This document shows positions 34,307-43,577 of a stretch of 64,000 nt of DNA, piece by piece. Position numbers and translations under genes: made by a program. This DNA comes from Nakamurella flava (lineage in GTDB: Bacteria; Actinomycetota; Actinomycetes; Mycobacteriales; Nakamurellaceae). Location: assembly GCF_005298075.1 (NCBI RefSeq), contig NZ_SZZH01000001.1:62001-126000 (forward strand), in the 5' to 3' direction. The notes beneath the pieces were generated by a model. It had not been told where the DNA came from. It worked only from the letters and a program-made list of their open reading frames with translations, and did no database searches. The first letter of the stretch is position 1; each line of letters begins with the position of its first letter.

Positions 34307-36112
34307 GTGGTGGCGTCAGGGTCGGTACGGGACGCGGCGGTGACCGCCCGGTACGGACCGGACGAGGCCCGCCTGCGTCCATGGCAGCGCCAGGCCCTGC
34401 AGTCCTACGACGAGGTCGACCGGCGTTCGGACTTCCTGGTCACCGCGACCCCGGGGGCGGGCAAGACGACGTTCGCCCTGGCCGTCGCCGGCCGGCTGCT
34501 CGGGCGCCGGGCCGTCGACCGGGTCGTCGTGGTCTGCCCGACCGACCACCTGCGCACCCAGTGGGCCGATGCCGCCGGCGCTTTCGGCATCGTCCTGGAC
34601 CCGGCCCTGGCCAACTCGGCCGGACCGGTGCCGGACGGCGCCCTGGGGTACGTGACCACCTACGCGCAGGTGGCGCAGCGCCCGGCCATCCACGCGGCCC
34701 GCTCCGGGCGCAAACGCACCCTCGTCATCCTCGACGAGGTCCACCACGCGGGCGACGGCTTCTCCTGGGGCGAGGCGGTCGGTGAGGCGTTCACCGAGGT
34801 GCAGCGGCGGCTGTGCCTGACCGGGACGCCGTTCCGTACCCGGGCCGGCGAACGCATCCCCTTCGTGCAGTACCAGCAGGACGGGGACCTGCTGCGGTCG
34901 GTGGCCGACTACACCTACGGCTACAAGCAGGCGCTGGCCGACGGGGTGGTCCGGCCGGTCGTCTTCGCGGCCTACAGCGGCGTCTCCCGCTGGCGCAACA
35001 GCGCCGGCGAGGTCCTCGCAGCGTCCCTGACGGACTCGGGCACCCGCTCGGTCGAGGCCGCGGCCTGGAAGACCGCCCTCGATCCGCGGGGCGGCTGGGT
35101 GCCGCACGTGCTCGCGGCCATGGACGAGCGGATCACCGCGCTGCGGTCGGCCGGGATGAAGGACGCGGCCGGCCTGGTGCTGGCCAGCGATCAGGACGCC
35201 GCCCGCGAGTACGCGCACCTGGTGAAGCGGATCACCGGTGAGGCGCCGGCGCTGATCCTGTCGGACGACCCGACGGCGTCGAAGCGCATCGAGCAGTTCC
35301 GCGACTCCGACCAGCGCATCGCCGTCTGTGTCCGGATGATCTCCGAGGGCGTCGACATCCCGCGGGCCGCGTGCCTGGCCTGGATGACCAGCTACCGGAC
35401 CCCGCTGTTCTTCGCCCAGGCCGTCGGCCGCGTCGTCCGCGCCCGCTCCCGTCGCGAGTCGGCCACGGTCTTCCTGCCCGCGGTGCGGCCGTTGCTGGCG
35501 TTGGCCGCCGAGCTGGAGATCGACCGGAACCACGTGATGGCCCCGCCACCCAAGACCCCGGTCGACGAGATGGACGAGCTGGCCGACCCGCTGCTGGACA
35601 TGCCCGAACCGGTCGAGCGGATGAGCGAGACCCACGAGTCCGTCGAGTCGCAGGCCGAGTTCGCGCACATCCTGCACTCCGGCCGCGCGGTGACGGCGAC
35701 CGGCGGCGAGGCCGACGACGCCGATGCCCCGGAGGTCGACCCGTACGAGGCGCTGGGCGCCGACGCCGAGGGGGACGACTTCCTGGGCCTGCCCGGCCTG
35801 CTGTCGGCCGAGCAGATGGCGCAGTTGCTGTCCCAGCGCGACGCCGAACTGCGGCGGCGGGTCGAGTCGGTCGCCCGGGAGCGGCAGGACGGACCGCCGG
35901 AACCGGTGGACGCGGAGATCGCCGGCTGGCGGGCCGCGGCCGCGCTGCGGCGCGAGGTCAACCAGCTGGTCTCCCGGGTGGCCGGCCGCACAGGCACCCC
36001 GCACGCCAAGGTCCACGCGGCGGTCCGGCGGGCCGTGCCCGGTCCGCCGTCCGCGGCCGCCGGTCCCGACCTGCTCGAACGGCGACGGGATCACCTGCTC
36101 GGTCTGCTCTGA
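34307..36112 (+). CDS. DEAD/DEAH-type superfamily 2 helicase
   Basis: This is a 601-residue helicase-like ATPase. Motif Q/I reads LRPWQRQALQSYDE and TATPGAGKTTFALAVA. Motif II is LVILDEVHHAG (DEVH), motif III is LCLTGTPFRT, and motifs IV-VI in the second RecA domain include CVRMISEGVDIPRAACLAWM and FFAQAVGRVVRARSR. An acidic linker (about residues 430-490) and an Arg-rich helical C-terminal part follow. It resembles the restriction-enzyme-III-like SF2 helicases widespread in actinobacteria near sigA/sigB, with unknown nucleic-acid substrate. No nuclease or methyltransferase gene is adjacent, so it is not part of a visible restriction system. The start is one of two consecutive GTG codons at 34307/34310. 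The 209 bp upstream show no other gene. Confidence 0.88.
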   Translation: MVASGSVRDAAVTARYGPDEARLRPWQRQALQSYDEVDRRSDFLVTATPGAGKTTFALAVAGRLLGRRAVDRVVVVCPTDHLRTQWADAAGAFGIVLDPALANSAGPVPDGALGYVTTYAQVAQRPAIHAARSGRKRTLVILDEVHHAGDGFSWGEAVGEAFTEVQRRLCLTGTPFRTRAGERIPFVQYQQDGDLLRSVADYTYGYKQALADGVVRPVVFAAYSGVSRWRNSAGEVLAASLTDSGTRSVEAAAWKTALDPRGGWVPHVLAAMDERITALRSAGMKDAAGLVLASDQDAAREYAHLVKRITGEAPALILSDDPTASKRIEQFRDSDQRIAVCVRMISEGVDIPRAACLAWMTSYRTPLFFAQAVGRVVRARSRRESATVFLPAVRPLLALAAELEIDRNHVMAPPPKTPVDEMDELADPLLDMPEPVERMSETHESVESQAEFAHILHSGRAVTATGGEADDADAPEVDPYEALGADAEGDDFLGLPGLLSAEQMAQLLSQRDAELRRRVESVARERQDGPPEPVDAEIAGWRAAAALRREVNQLVSRVAGRTGTPHAKVHAAVRRAVPGPPSAAAGPDLLERRRDHLLGLL

Positions 36113-36139
36113 CCGGGAAGCGGCGGGGCCGGACGGGGG

Positions 36140-36700
36140 TCAGCGGCCGGACGATCGGGCGGACATCGCGGCGAACGCCCCGACCAGGCCGACCAGACCG
36201 GTCGCGAGCATCAGGTAGAAGCCGGGCTGGGCCTGCCCGAACAACGCGTTCAGGCCGACTCCGAACAGGGAGCGCGCGCGGGCGAGCAGGAAGACCGCAC
36301 CGAGAACGGCGCCGGCGCTCAGCAGTAGCGCCACGGTCCCCAGTGGTCGGTGGTCGATGGGGAGCAGATTCAGCAGGCCGAGCAGGATCAGGGCCAGACC
36401 GACGCCGGCCACGCCCAGTACGACGAAGCGGGCGAGCACGAGTTCGAAGGCCGGCGCGGGCAGATCGTGCAACGCCCGGTAGAAGGGCCATCCGCCGACC
36501 CCGACGGCATGCAGCGCGTCACCGGCGTCCGGTCCGGCCGACCGCCAGGGCAGCAGCAATTGCAGCACGCCGGCGAACCCGGCGACGACGAGGAAGAACG
36601 CCGCCCACGAGTTCGCCGTGGGCGCGGATGGCGGAGAAAGCACGGACCCGGCGGCCACCGGGGTGGCGCGCCGGGATCCGGTGCGAGGAACGTCGGTCAC
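36140..36700 (-). CDS. Four-helix membrane protein, function unknown
   Basis: This 186-residue protein has a 30-residue polar N-terminus and four predicted helices, at about 33-52, 83-107, 115-135 and 155-178. A W-R-S-A-G loop follows the first helix. GTG at 36700 (VTDVPRTGSRR) is chosen since the longer frame to 37102 would pass through the DUF7455 gene. It lies 14 bp after that gene on the same strand, so the pair is probably cotranscribed. No family is recognised with confidence. Confidence 0.7.
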   Translation of the reverse strand: MTDVPRTGSRRATPVAAGSVLSPPSAPTANSWAAFFLVVAGFAGVLQLLLPWRSAGPDAGDALHAVGVGGWPFYRALHDLPAPAFELVLARFVVLGVAGVGLALILLGLLNLLPIDHRPLGTVALLLSAGAVLGAVFLLARARSLFGVGLNALFGQAQPGFYLMLATGLVGLVGAFAAMSARSSGR

Positions 36701-36714
36701 CCGACGATTGTCGG

Positions 36715-36909
36715 CTACGCCTTGTCGGTGCGGGAATCGTGCAGCACGGCGGCCATCTGCTCCAGGCGGTCCGAGTGGGCCCGTGCGTGGTGGCCGCAGA
36801 ACAGGAGCTCGCCACCGGTGGGCAGCACAGCGCGGACGGCTGCGGCGGCTCCGCAGCGATCGCAACGGTCGGCGGCGGTCAGTTCCGGACGGGTCAAAGC
36901 CTCGGTCAT
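36715..36909 (-). CDS. DUF7455-type small zinc-finger-like protein
   Basis: This 64-residue protein has LTAADRCDRCGAAAAVRAVLP followed by GGELLFCGHHARAH. Two Cys (CDRC) and the Cys/His-His of FCGHH form a probable zinc site. The pattern is a conserved small actinobacterial family (DUF7455) often found near sigA/sigB. A good ribosome site (GGGAGGA) precedes the ATG. Its role is unknown; binding to RNA polymerase or nucleic acid would be speculation. Confidence 0.82.
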   Translation of the reverse strand: MTEALTRPELTAADRCDRCGAAAAVRAVLPTGGELLFCGHHARAHSDRLEQMAAVLHDSRTDKA

Positions 36910-37262
36910 GTCGTCCTCCCAGGTGTGCGCGGGTCAACAGGGCAATCGGCTCGGGCACGTCGGTGAGCCCGTCGGTGCCATCGACCCTGCGGTCCCGGGT
37001 GGGACCGGCCGACGGAACCGGCGAATGCGGTTCCTTCCTGCCAACGTTCTTCGGGGCGGTGGTTCTTCCCGCTTGGTTCCCCGTTCCGCGGATGACGATC
37101 AACGGATCGGAGCGGGTTCACTTCATCGTGCCATCAGCCTCCGTCCACCCGGGGTCACGAAGCGGTGGTGTTCACCCAGGGCGGATCAACGGAGCGCGAA
37201 AGCCCCCCGAAACGGGCGGTTCCGGGATGTCCGTAGGCCGGCCGGTCGGGTGCACGGCCGGC

Positions 37263-37280
37263 GGGTGAACACCGTCACAA
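37263..37280 (+). promoter_or_regulatory. Candidate Rex operator upstream of cydA
   Basis: GGGTGA-N6-TCACAA (37263-37280) matches the Rex consensus TTGTGA-N6-TCACAA in the full right arm and four of six positions of the left. It lies about 150 bp before cydA. In Streptomyces, Rex represses cydABCD according to the NADH/NAD+ ratio, so a site here would make sense. The remaining part of the 523-bp gap (36910-37432) shows no gene or clear promoter. Confidence 0.45.
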
Positions 37281-37432
37281 CAGAACCCGGGACCTTGGTC
37301 CCATCACGTCGGCGGCGTTCGGAGTCAGGCTGGAGCGGAGTCCGAAGGCCCCTTCGCGGGTCGCGGACGGCGCCCCCGGTCCCGGCTGCGCCGGCCGGCT
37401 CGGACGGACGGGTTCGAGCGAGGAGACACCAC

Positions 37433-38923
37433 ATGGACGCCCTGACGCTGGCGCGCTGGCAGTTCGGGATCACCACCGTCTACCACTTCCTCTTCGTCCC
37501 GATCTCGATCGGGATGGCGTTCCTCATCGCGCTGCTCGAGACCGCCTGGGTCCGCACCCGCAACCCGATCTATCTGCGCCAGGTGAAGTTCTGGGGGAAG
37601 TTGTTCCTCATCAACTTCGCCATCGGGGTGGTCACCGGGATCCTGCAGGAATTCCAGTTCGGCATGAACTGGTCCAGCTATTCGCGGTTCGTCGGCGACG
37701 TCTTCGGGGCGCCCCTGGCGATGGAGGCGCTGCTGGCGTTCTTCCTGGAATCGACGTTCCTGGGCCTGTGGATCTTCGGCTGGGACAAGCTGTCCCCGAA
37801 GCTGCACTGCGCCTGCATGTGGTTGCTGTCCATCGGCACGATGCTGTCGGCGTTCTTCATCATGGCCGCCAACTCGTTCATGCAGAACCCGGTCGGCGTG
37901 ACCGTCAACGTCGAGCGGGGCCGGGCCGAGATGGTCGACATCTGGGCCGTGCTCACCCAGCCGCTCCAGCTGTGGGCCTACGCCCACGTCATCGCCGGCG
38001 CACTCATCAGTGGCTCGGCGATCTTCGTCGGCATCGCCGCCTGGGCGATGAAGAACCGGGACCGCAGCGAGCGGCACGCCGAGACCGCACGGGTGCTGCG
38101 GCCGTCGCTGCGGCTCGGTCTGGTCGCCATGCTCATCGGGTCCGTCCTGACCATCGTCAGCGGTGATCTGCTGGCCAAGGTGATGACCGACGTGCAGCCG
38201 ATGAAGATGGCCGCGGCCGAGGCGCTGTGGGACACCACCGACGGCGCGTCGTTCTCGGTGATCACCATCGGCACGCTGGACGGCCGCAGCGAGGTCTGGT
38301 CGATCCGGGTGCCGGGCGTGCTCTCGTTCATGGCCACCGAGTCCTTCAGCGGCACCGTCGAGGGCATCAACGACGTGCAGGCCCGGTACGAGCAGCAGTA
38401 CGGACCGGGTGACTACCGGCCGATCGTGCCGGTCACCTACTGGATGTTCCGGCTGATGATGGGCGCCGGGTTCGCGATGCTGGCCCTGTCGATCGTCGGG
38501 TTGTGGCTGACCCGCAAGGGGCGTCTGCCGCAGCAGAAGTGGGTCTGGTGGCTCGCCGTCGGCGGCATCGCCGGGCCGATCGTGGGGCACAGCGCCGGCT
38601 GGATCTTCACCGAGATGGGCCGCCAGCCCTGGTCCGTGCTCGGGCTCTACAAGACGGCGGACTCGGTGTCGCCCACCGTCTCGGCGGGCTCCGTGCTCAC
38701 CTCGCTCATCGTCTTCACCGCGCTCTACGGGGTCCTCGCCGTCGTCGAGGTCGGGCTGATGCTCAAGTACGCCAAGGCCGGCCCGCCCAGCGAGGAGGAG
38801 GCGCTGGCGTCCATCGAGCGGCGACCCCCGCGCAGTTGGGGCGATGGCTCCGACGGCACCAGCGGACTCGACGGCTCCGATGACGACGACGCCGACGAGC
38901 GTCCGATGGCCTTCGCGTACTGA
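37433..38923 (+). CDS. cydA: Cytochrome bd ubiquinol/menaquinol oxidase subunit I
   Basis: Subunit I carries haems b558, b595 and d and oxidises menaquinol while reducing O2 to water, giving respiration at low oxygen. The 496-residue protein has about nine helices. The haem ligand His18 lies in WQFGITTVYHFLFVP, and the b558 His is in QLWAYAHVIAGALISG. The conserved GRQPW (EMGRQPWSVLG) is present. The quinol-binding Q-loop is of the short type usual in actinobacteria and Bacillus. A frame extends far upstream, but ATG at 37433 has AGGAGA 8 nt before it and gives the family N-terminus. It is the first gene of cydABDC. The acidic C-terminus (DGSDDDDADE) is unremarkable. Confidence 0.97.
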   Translation: MDALTLARWQFGITTVYHFLFVPISIGMAFLIALLETAWVRTRNPIYLRQVKFWGKLFLINFAIGVVTGILQEFQFGMNWSSYSRFVGDVFGAPLAMEALLAFFLESTFLGLWIFGWDKLSPKLHCACMWLLSIGTMLSAFFIMAANSFMQNPVGVTVNVERGRAEMVDIWAVLTQPLQLWAYAHVIAGALISGSAIFVGIAAWAMKNRDRSERHAETARVLRPSLRLGLVAMLIGSVLTIVSGDLLAKVMTDVQPMKMAAAEALWDTTDGASFSVITIGTLDGRSEVWSIRVPGVLSFMATESFSGTVEGINDVQARYEQQYGPGDYRPIVPVTYWMFRLMMGAGFAMLALSIVGLWLTRKGRLPQQKWVWWLAVGGIAGPIVGHSAGWIFTEMGRQPWSVLGLYKTADSVSPTVSAGSVLTSLIVFTALYGVLAVVEVGLMLKYAKAGPPSEEEALASIERRPPRSWGDGSDGTSGLDGSDDDDADERPMAFAY

Positions 38924-38940
38924 GTGGGGAGATCGAGACC

Positions 38941-39981
38941 GTGTTTCTCAACAACCTGTGGTTCGTGCTGATCGCCCTGCTGTGGATCGGCTACTTCGTG
39001 CTGGAGGGCTTCGACTTCGGCGTCGGCGCGCTGCTGCGCATCGTCGGGCGCAAGGAGAAGGGCCGCCGGGTCCTCATCAACACCATCGGCCCGGTGTGGG
39101 ACGGCAACGAGGTGTGGCTGCTGACCGCCGGCGGCGCCACTTTCGCGGCGTTCCCCGAGTGGTACGCGTCGATGTTCTCCGGCTTCTACCTCGCGCTGCT
39201 GGTCATCCTGGTCTGCCTCATCGGCCGCGGCGTCGCGTTCGAGTACCGCGGCAAGGGCTCGACCGACACCTGGCGGGCCCGCTGGGACTGGACCATCCTC
39301 ATCAGCTCGTGGGCGTTGCCGGTGCTGTGGGGCGTCGCCTTCGGCAACGTCGTCCGGGGCGTGCCGCTGGACGCCGACCACGAGTACGTCGGCACCTTCC
39401 TGGACCTGCTCAACCCGTTCGCGCTGCTGATGGGGGTCACGGTGCTGCTGCTGGTGCTCACCCACGGCGGCGTCTACCTGAGCCTGAAGACCACCGCCCA
39501 GGTGCGGGACCGGGCCCAGGCGTTCACCCTGCGGCTCGCCCCGTTCGCGATCGCCGCGATGGCCGTCGCCGTCGTCTGGCAGTACCTCATCCGCGGTCCG
39601 GTGCTGTCGTTGGCCGTGGGGCTGGCCGCCGTCGTCGCGCTCGCGGTGGCCTGGGCCCTGACCCGGGTCAGCCGGGACGGCTGGGCGTTCGTGCTGTCGG
39701 CGCTGTCGACGGGGCTGCTGGTGACCAGCTGGTTCCTGGCGATCTACCCGAACGTGCTGCCGTCCACGCTGGACCCGGCCTGGTCGCTGACCATCGAGAA
39801 CGCCGCCTCGACGCCGTACACGCTGACGCTGATGAGCTGGGTGGCCATCGCGTTCGTCCCGCTGGTGGTGGGCTACCAGGCGTGGAGCTACTGGGTGTTC
39901 CGCAAGCGCATCTCCGTCCGGCACATCCCGGACTCGCCGGGGGCGACGGCGCAGGAGAGCCCGCAGACCTCCAGCCGATGA
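38941..39981 (+). CDS. cydB: Cytochrome bd oxidase subunit II
   Basis: This 346-residue subunit has eight or nine helices. It opens with LNNLWFVLIALLWIGYFVLEGFDFGVGALL, the canonical CydB start. The block LINTIGPVWDGNEVWLLTAGGATFAAFPEWYA is highly conserved in the family and lines the oxygen/proton path. The start is GTG at 38941, 17 nt after the cydA stop, with GGGGAGA upstream. It assembles with CydA in the cytoplasmic membrane. A small CydX-type subunit was looked for after the stop, but the 37-nt gap to cydD leaves no room. Confidence 0.97.
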   Translation: MFLNNLWFVLIALLWIGYFVLEGFDFGVGALLRIVGRKEKGRRVLINTIGPVWDGNEVWLLTAGGATFAAFPEWYASMFSGFYLALLVILVCLIGRGVAFEYRGKGSTDTWRARWDWTILISSWALPVLWGVAFGNVVRGVPLDADHEYVGTFLDLLNPFALLMGVTVLLLVLTHGGVYLSLKTTAQVRDRAQAFTLRLAPFAIAAMAVAVVWQYLIRGPVLSLAVGLAAVVALAVAWALTRVSRDGWAFVLSALSTGLLVTSWFLAIYPNVLPSTLDPAWSLTIENAASTPYTLTLMSWVAIAFVPLVVGYQAWSYWVFRKRISVRHIPDSPGATAQESPQTSSR

Positions 39982-40018
39982 GGGCGACGCCGACCGGACC
40001 GGCAGGAACACTGGAGCC

Positions 40019-41785
40019 GTGAGACCCCTCGATCCCCGGCTGGTCCGGGTGGCGGCCGGCGTGCGGCATCTGCTGATCGCGTCCGTGGTACTGGCCGTGG
40101 CCGGGGCCGTGGCCATCATCGCGCAGGCGATCCTGCTGGCCACCGTGCTGGCCGACGTCATCATCGGCGGGCAGGGGTGGGCGGACGTCTCGGCCCGCGT
40201 CGCCTGGCTGGCGGTGGTGCTGGGCGTCAGGGCCGCCCTGGCCTGGGCGGCCGAGGAACTGGCCCGGCGGACCGCCGGCCGGGTGATGGACGGGCTGCGG
40301 CGGGACCTGCTGCGGCACGTCGCCGCCCTGGGCCCGCGGTGGCGGGCCGGGGCGCACTCCGGCGAGCTGACCACGCTGGCCACCACGGGCATCGACTCCC
40401 TGCACGACTACGTCGCCCGGTACCTCCCGCAGCTCGTCCAGGCGGCGCTGATCCCGCTGATCATGCTCGGCTACCTGGTCACCGCCGACCTGACCAGCGC
40501 GATCATCGTGGCCGTCACGCTGCCGCTGATCCCGCTGTTCATGGCGCTCGTCGGCTGGTACACCGACCGGCAGACCCACACGAAGTACGCCGCCCTCAGC
40601 CGGCTCTCGGGTCACTTCGCCGATGTCGTCGCCGGGCTGCCCACGTTGAAGGTGTTCGGCCGGGCCAAGGCCCAGGTCGCGGCGGTCCGCCGGGTCACCG
40701 AGGACTACCGGCGCACGTCGATGGCCACCCTGCGGGTCGCGTTCCTGTCCTCGATGGTGCTGGAGCTGCTCGCCTCGCTGTCCGTCGCGCTGGTCGCGGT
40801 GGCCATCGGACTGCGCCTGGTCTACGGGGAGCTGTCCCTGTCGGTCGGGTTGGCCGTGCTGATCCTGGCCCCCGAGGCGTATCTGCCGCTCCGGCAGCTC
40901 GGCACCCAGTTTCACGCCGCCGCCGACGGGGTGGCCGCGTCCGCGCAGGTGCTCACCGTCCTGCAGACGCCGCTCCCGGCGCCGGGCACCCGCACCGACC
41001 TGCCCGCCGGACCGATGGGCTTCCGGCTGGTCGACGCGACGGTCGGCGAACCGGGGGAGCGCGGCACGGTCGGGCCGCTCCGGCTCGACCTCCCCGCCGG
41101 GCGGCTCACCGTCGTCACCGGAACCAGCGGGGTCGGCAAGACCACGCTCCTGCAGACGCTGGCCGGGGTGGTCCGGCCGACCTCCGGAACGGTGACGGCG
41201 ACCTGGCCCGACGGGGTGGCCGTCCCGGTGGCGGACATCGCCCCGCAGACCTGGCGGTCGCGGCTGGCCTGGGCCGGTCAGGGGGCCTGGCTGCGCGCCG
41301 GATCGATCCGCGACAACCTGCTGCTCGGGGTGCCCGCGGCGGCCGCCCCGGACGACGACGCCCTGCGGTCGGTCCTGGCGGCGGTCGCCGCCGACGGCAT
41401 CGTCGACGCCCTCCCCGACGGCTGGCGCACCGTGCTCGGTGAAGGTGGCGCCGGCCTGAGTTCCGGTCAACGGCAACGGCTCTCGCTGGCCCGCGCGCTG
41501 GTCCGCGTCCAGGCCGGTGCGCCGGTCCTGCTGCTCGACGAGCCCACCGGCACCCTGGACGAGACCACCGAGGCCCGGGTACTGGCCGGCATCGCCGCCC
41601 TCACCGCCGGGCGCACCGTCGTGCTGGTCAGCCACCGGGCCGCCCCGCTGGCCTACGCCGACCACGTCGTCGACCTGACTCCGGCCCGCCCCGCCGACGC
41701 TGGGCCCGGCGAGCAGGACGACGGTGCCGTGGACGGGGTGGCGATCAGCGCGGGCGAGGAGCTGACCGGGGTGGGACCGTGGTGA
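40019..41785 (+). CDS. cydD: Thiol reductant ABC exporter subunit CydD
   Basis: This is one half of the heterodimeric CydDC exporter, which in E. coli exports cysteine/glutathione and binds haem, and is needed for assembly of cytochrome bd. The 588-residue half-transporter has six helices (about residues 20-320) and an ATPase domain. The Walker A is GTSGVGKTTLL, the signature LSSGQRQRLSLARAL and the Walker B VLLLDEPTGTLDE. The start is GTG at 40019 (VRPLDPRLVRVA). It overlaps cydC by 7 bp. The C-terminal 25 residues are acidic and probably unstructured. Confidence 0.93.
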   Translation: MRPLDPRLVRVAAGVRHLLIASVVLAVAGAVAIIAQAILLATVLADVIIGGQGWADVSARVAWLAVVLGVRAALAWAAEELARRTAGRVMDGLRRDLLRHVAALGPRWRAGAHSGELTTLATTGIDSLHDYVARYLPQLVQAALIPLIMLGYLVTADLTSAIIVAVTLPLIPLFMALVGWYTDRQTHTKYAALSRLSGHFADVVAGLPTLKVFGRAKAQVAAVRRVTEDYRRTSMATLRVAFLSSMVLELLASLSVALVAVAIGLRLVYGELSLSVGLAVLILAPEAYLPLRQLGTQFHAAADGVAASAQVLTVLQTPLPAPGTRTDLPAGPMGFRLVDATVGEPGERGTVGPLRLDLPAGRLTVVTGTSGVGKTTLLQTLAGVVRPTSGTVTATWPDGVAVPVADIAPQTWRSRLAWAGQGAWLRAGSIRDNLLLGVPAAAAPDDDALRSVLAAVAADGIVDALPDGWRTVLGEGGAGLSSGQRQRLSLARALVRVQAGAPVLLLDEPTGTLDETTEARVLAGIAALTAGRTVVLVSHRAAPLAYADHVVDLTPARPADAGPGEQDDGAVDGVAISAGEELTGVGPW

Positions 41786-43539
41786 CGACCTCCGCCCCGC
41801 ACACCGATCCCGCCCCGGCCGGCACCGCGGGCGTGCTCGGCCGGCTGATCGGCGAGGCCCGGGGTGTCCGGTCGCGCCTGGTGCTCGCCGCGTTCCTGGG
41901 CGCCCTGGCCTCCGGGTGCGCCGTCGCGTTGATGGCCGCGTCGGCCTGGCTGATCGCGCGGGCCGCGCAGCAACCGCCGGTGCTGTACCTGCTGGTGGCG
42001 GTGACCGGGGTGCGGGCCTTCGGGATCGGGCGCGGGGTCTTCCGGTACCTCGAGCGCCTGGTCAGCCACGACGCCGCGTTCCGGGTGCTCGGTCGACTCC
42101 GGGAACGGCTGATGGCCCAGCTGGCCCGCCTCGCCCCGGCCGGGCTGCCGGTGTGGCGCCGCGGGGACCTGCTGGCCCGCCTGGTCGACGACGTCCAGGA
42201 CACCGGGGACGCGTTCCTTCGTGGCCTGCTGCCCATCGCCGGCGCCGTCCTGGTCGGCGGCGGGACCGTCGTCCTGTCGTTCCTCATCCTCCCGGCCGCC
42301 GGGGCCGCGCTGCTCGTCAGCCTGCTCGTCGCCGGCGCGCTCGCCCCCGCCCTGTCGGCCCGCCGGACCGCCCGCACGGAACGGGAGGTCGTCCGGCTGC
42401 GCGGCGAACGGTCCCGGCTGGTCGGCGAGATGCTCGACGACGCCGCCGAACTCGCCGTGCTGGGTGCGTTCGACGACCGGCTGGCCGAACTGGACGAACT
42501 GGCTGAGCGGAACCGGCTGGTCACCGCGCGGACGGCCCGGACCGCCGGGATCGCGGCCGGCCTGGCCACCCTGGCCATGGGCGCCGCGGTCTGGCTGGCC
42601 ACCGTCGCCGGGGTGCCGGCCGTGGTGCAGGGCGACCTCGCCCCGGTGCTGCTGGCCGTCGTCGTCCTGACCCCGCTGGCCCTCATCGACGTGGTGCAGG
42701 CGGTCATCCTGGCCGCGGGCACGCTGCGCCGGTCCGCCGCGTCGGCCGACCGGGTGTTCGGGGTGCTGGCCGCCCGGCCCGTGGTGCCGGACGGCCCGAC
42801 CGACCCGCGTCCGCTGCCCGACCCGGCGGCCGGGGTGGCCGTCCGGGTCCGCGACCTGGCCGTCCGCTGGCCGGGTTCCGGGCGCGACGCGGTCAGCGGC
42901 CTCGATCTGGACCTGCGCCCGGGGCGTCGCATCGTGCTGCTGGGCGAGTCCGGATCCGGCAAGTCGACGGTGCTGGCCGCGCTGCTCGGGTTCCTGCCGG
43001 TGCGGTCCGGGAGGTTCACGGTCGGCCCGGACGGCGCTTCCGGGGCGGGCGGCACCCCGGTCGACCAGCTCGACCCCGAGACGGTGCGCGGCCTGTTCGG
43101 CTGGTGTGACCACCACGCCTACCTGTTCGACTCGACCATCGTGGAGAACGTGCGGTTGGCCCGGCCCGGGGCCACCGACGAGGACGTCCACGCCGCGTTG
43201 CGCGGCGCCGGCGCCGGCGACTGGGTCGACGGTCTCCCGGACGGTCTGCACACCCGGGTCGGACAGCACGGTCTCGCCGTCTCGGGCGGGCAACGGCAGC
43301 GGCTGGCCATCGCCCGCGCCCTGCTGGCCGACCGACCGTTCCTGCTGGCCGACGAGCCGGCGGCCTCGCTCGACCGGCCGATCGCGGACGCGGTGACGGC
43401 GACGATCATGCGACCGGACCCGCGGCGCTGTGTCGTCCTCGTCAGCCACCGGCCGCAGGATGTCGAGTTCGCCGACGAGGTGCTGGAGATGGCCGACGGC
43501 CGGGTGGTGCGGCGGTACCCGGGACCGCGAGCGGACTGA
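41779..43539 (+). CDS. cydC: Thiol reductant ABC exporter subunit CydC
   Basis: This second half-transporter of the CydDC complex has 586 residues. Six membrane helices (about 30-310, beginning with RSRLVLAAFLGALASGCAVALMAASAWLI, a CydC-like start) precede an ATPase with Walker A GESGSGKSTVLAALL. A D-loop region and VSGGQRQRLAIARALL follow, and the Walker B reads LLADEPAASLDR, where Ala replaces the Leu usually seen before DEP. It ends the cydABDC operon. The next gene is convergent after 38 bp, with no strong hairpin found. Confidence 0.93.
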   Translation: MVTTSAPHTDPAPAGTAGVLGRLIGEARGVRSRLVLAAFLGALASGCAVALMAASAWLIARAAQQPPVLYLLVAVTGVRAFGIGRGVFRYLERLVSHDAAFRVLGRLRERLMAQLARLAPAGLPVWRRGDLLARLVDDVQDTGDAFLRGLLPIAGAVLVGGGTVVLSFLILPAAGAALLVSLLVAGALAPALSARRTARTEREVVRLRGERSRLVGEMLDDAAELAVLGAFDDRLAELDELAERNRLVTARTARTAGIAAGLATLAMGAAVWLATVAGVPAVVQGDLAPVLLAVVVLTPLALIDVVQAVILAAGTLRRSAASADRVFGVLAARPVVPDGPTDPRPLPDPAAGVAVRVRDLAVRWPGSGRDAVSGLDLDLRPGRRIVLLGESGSGKSTVLAALLGFLPVRSGRFTVGPDGASGAGGTPVDQLDPETVRGLFGWCDHHAYLFDSTIVENVRLARPGATDEDVHAALRGAGAGDWVDGLPDGLHTRVGQHGLAVSGGQRQRLAIARALLADRPFLLADEPAASLDRPIADAVTATIMRPDPRRCVVLVSHRPQDVEFADEVLEMADGRVVRRYPGPRAD

Positions 43540-43577
43540 CCGAACCGGGCCGCTGTGGTCCGCGTCCGGACCTGGCC

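Noticed and set aside
34316-36094. A 592-codon open frame antisense to the helicase
   Set aside because: No recognisable domain, and complete overlap with a gene whose helicase motifs are in order.
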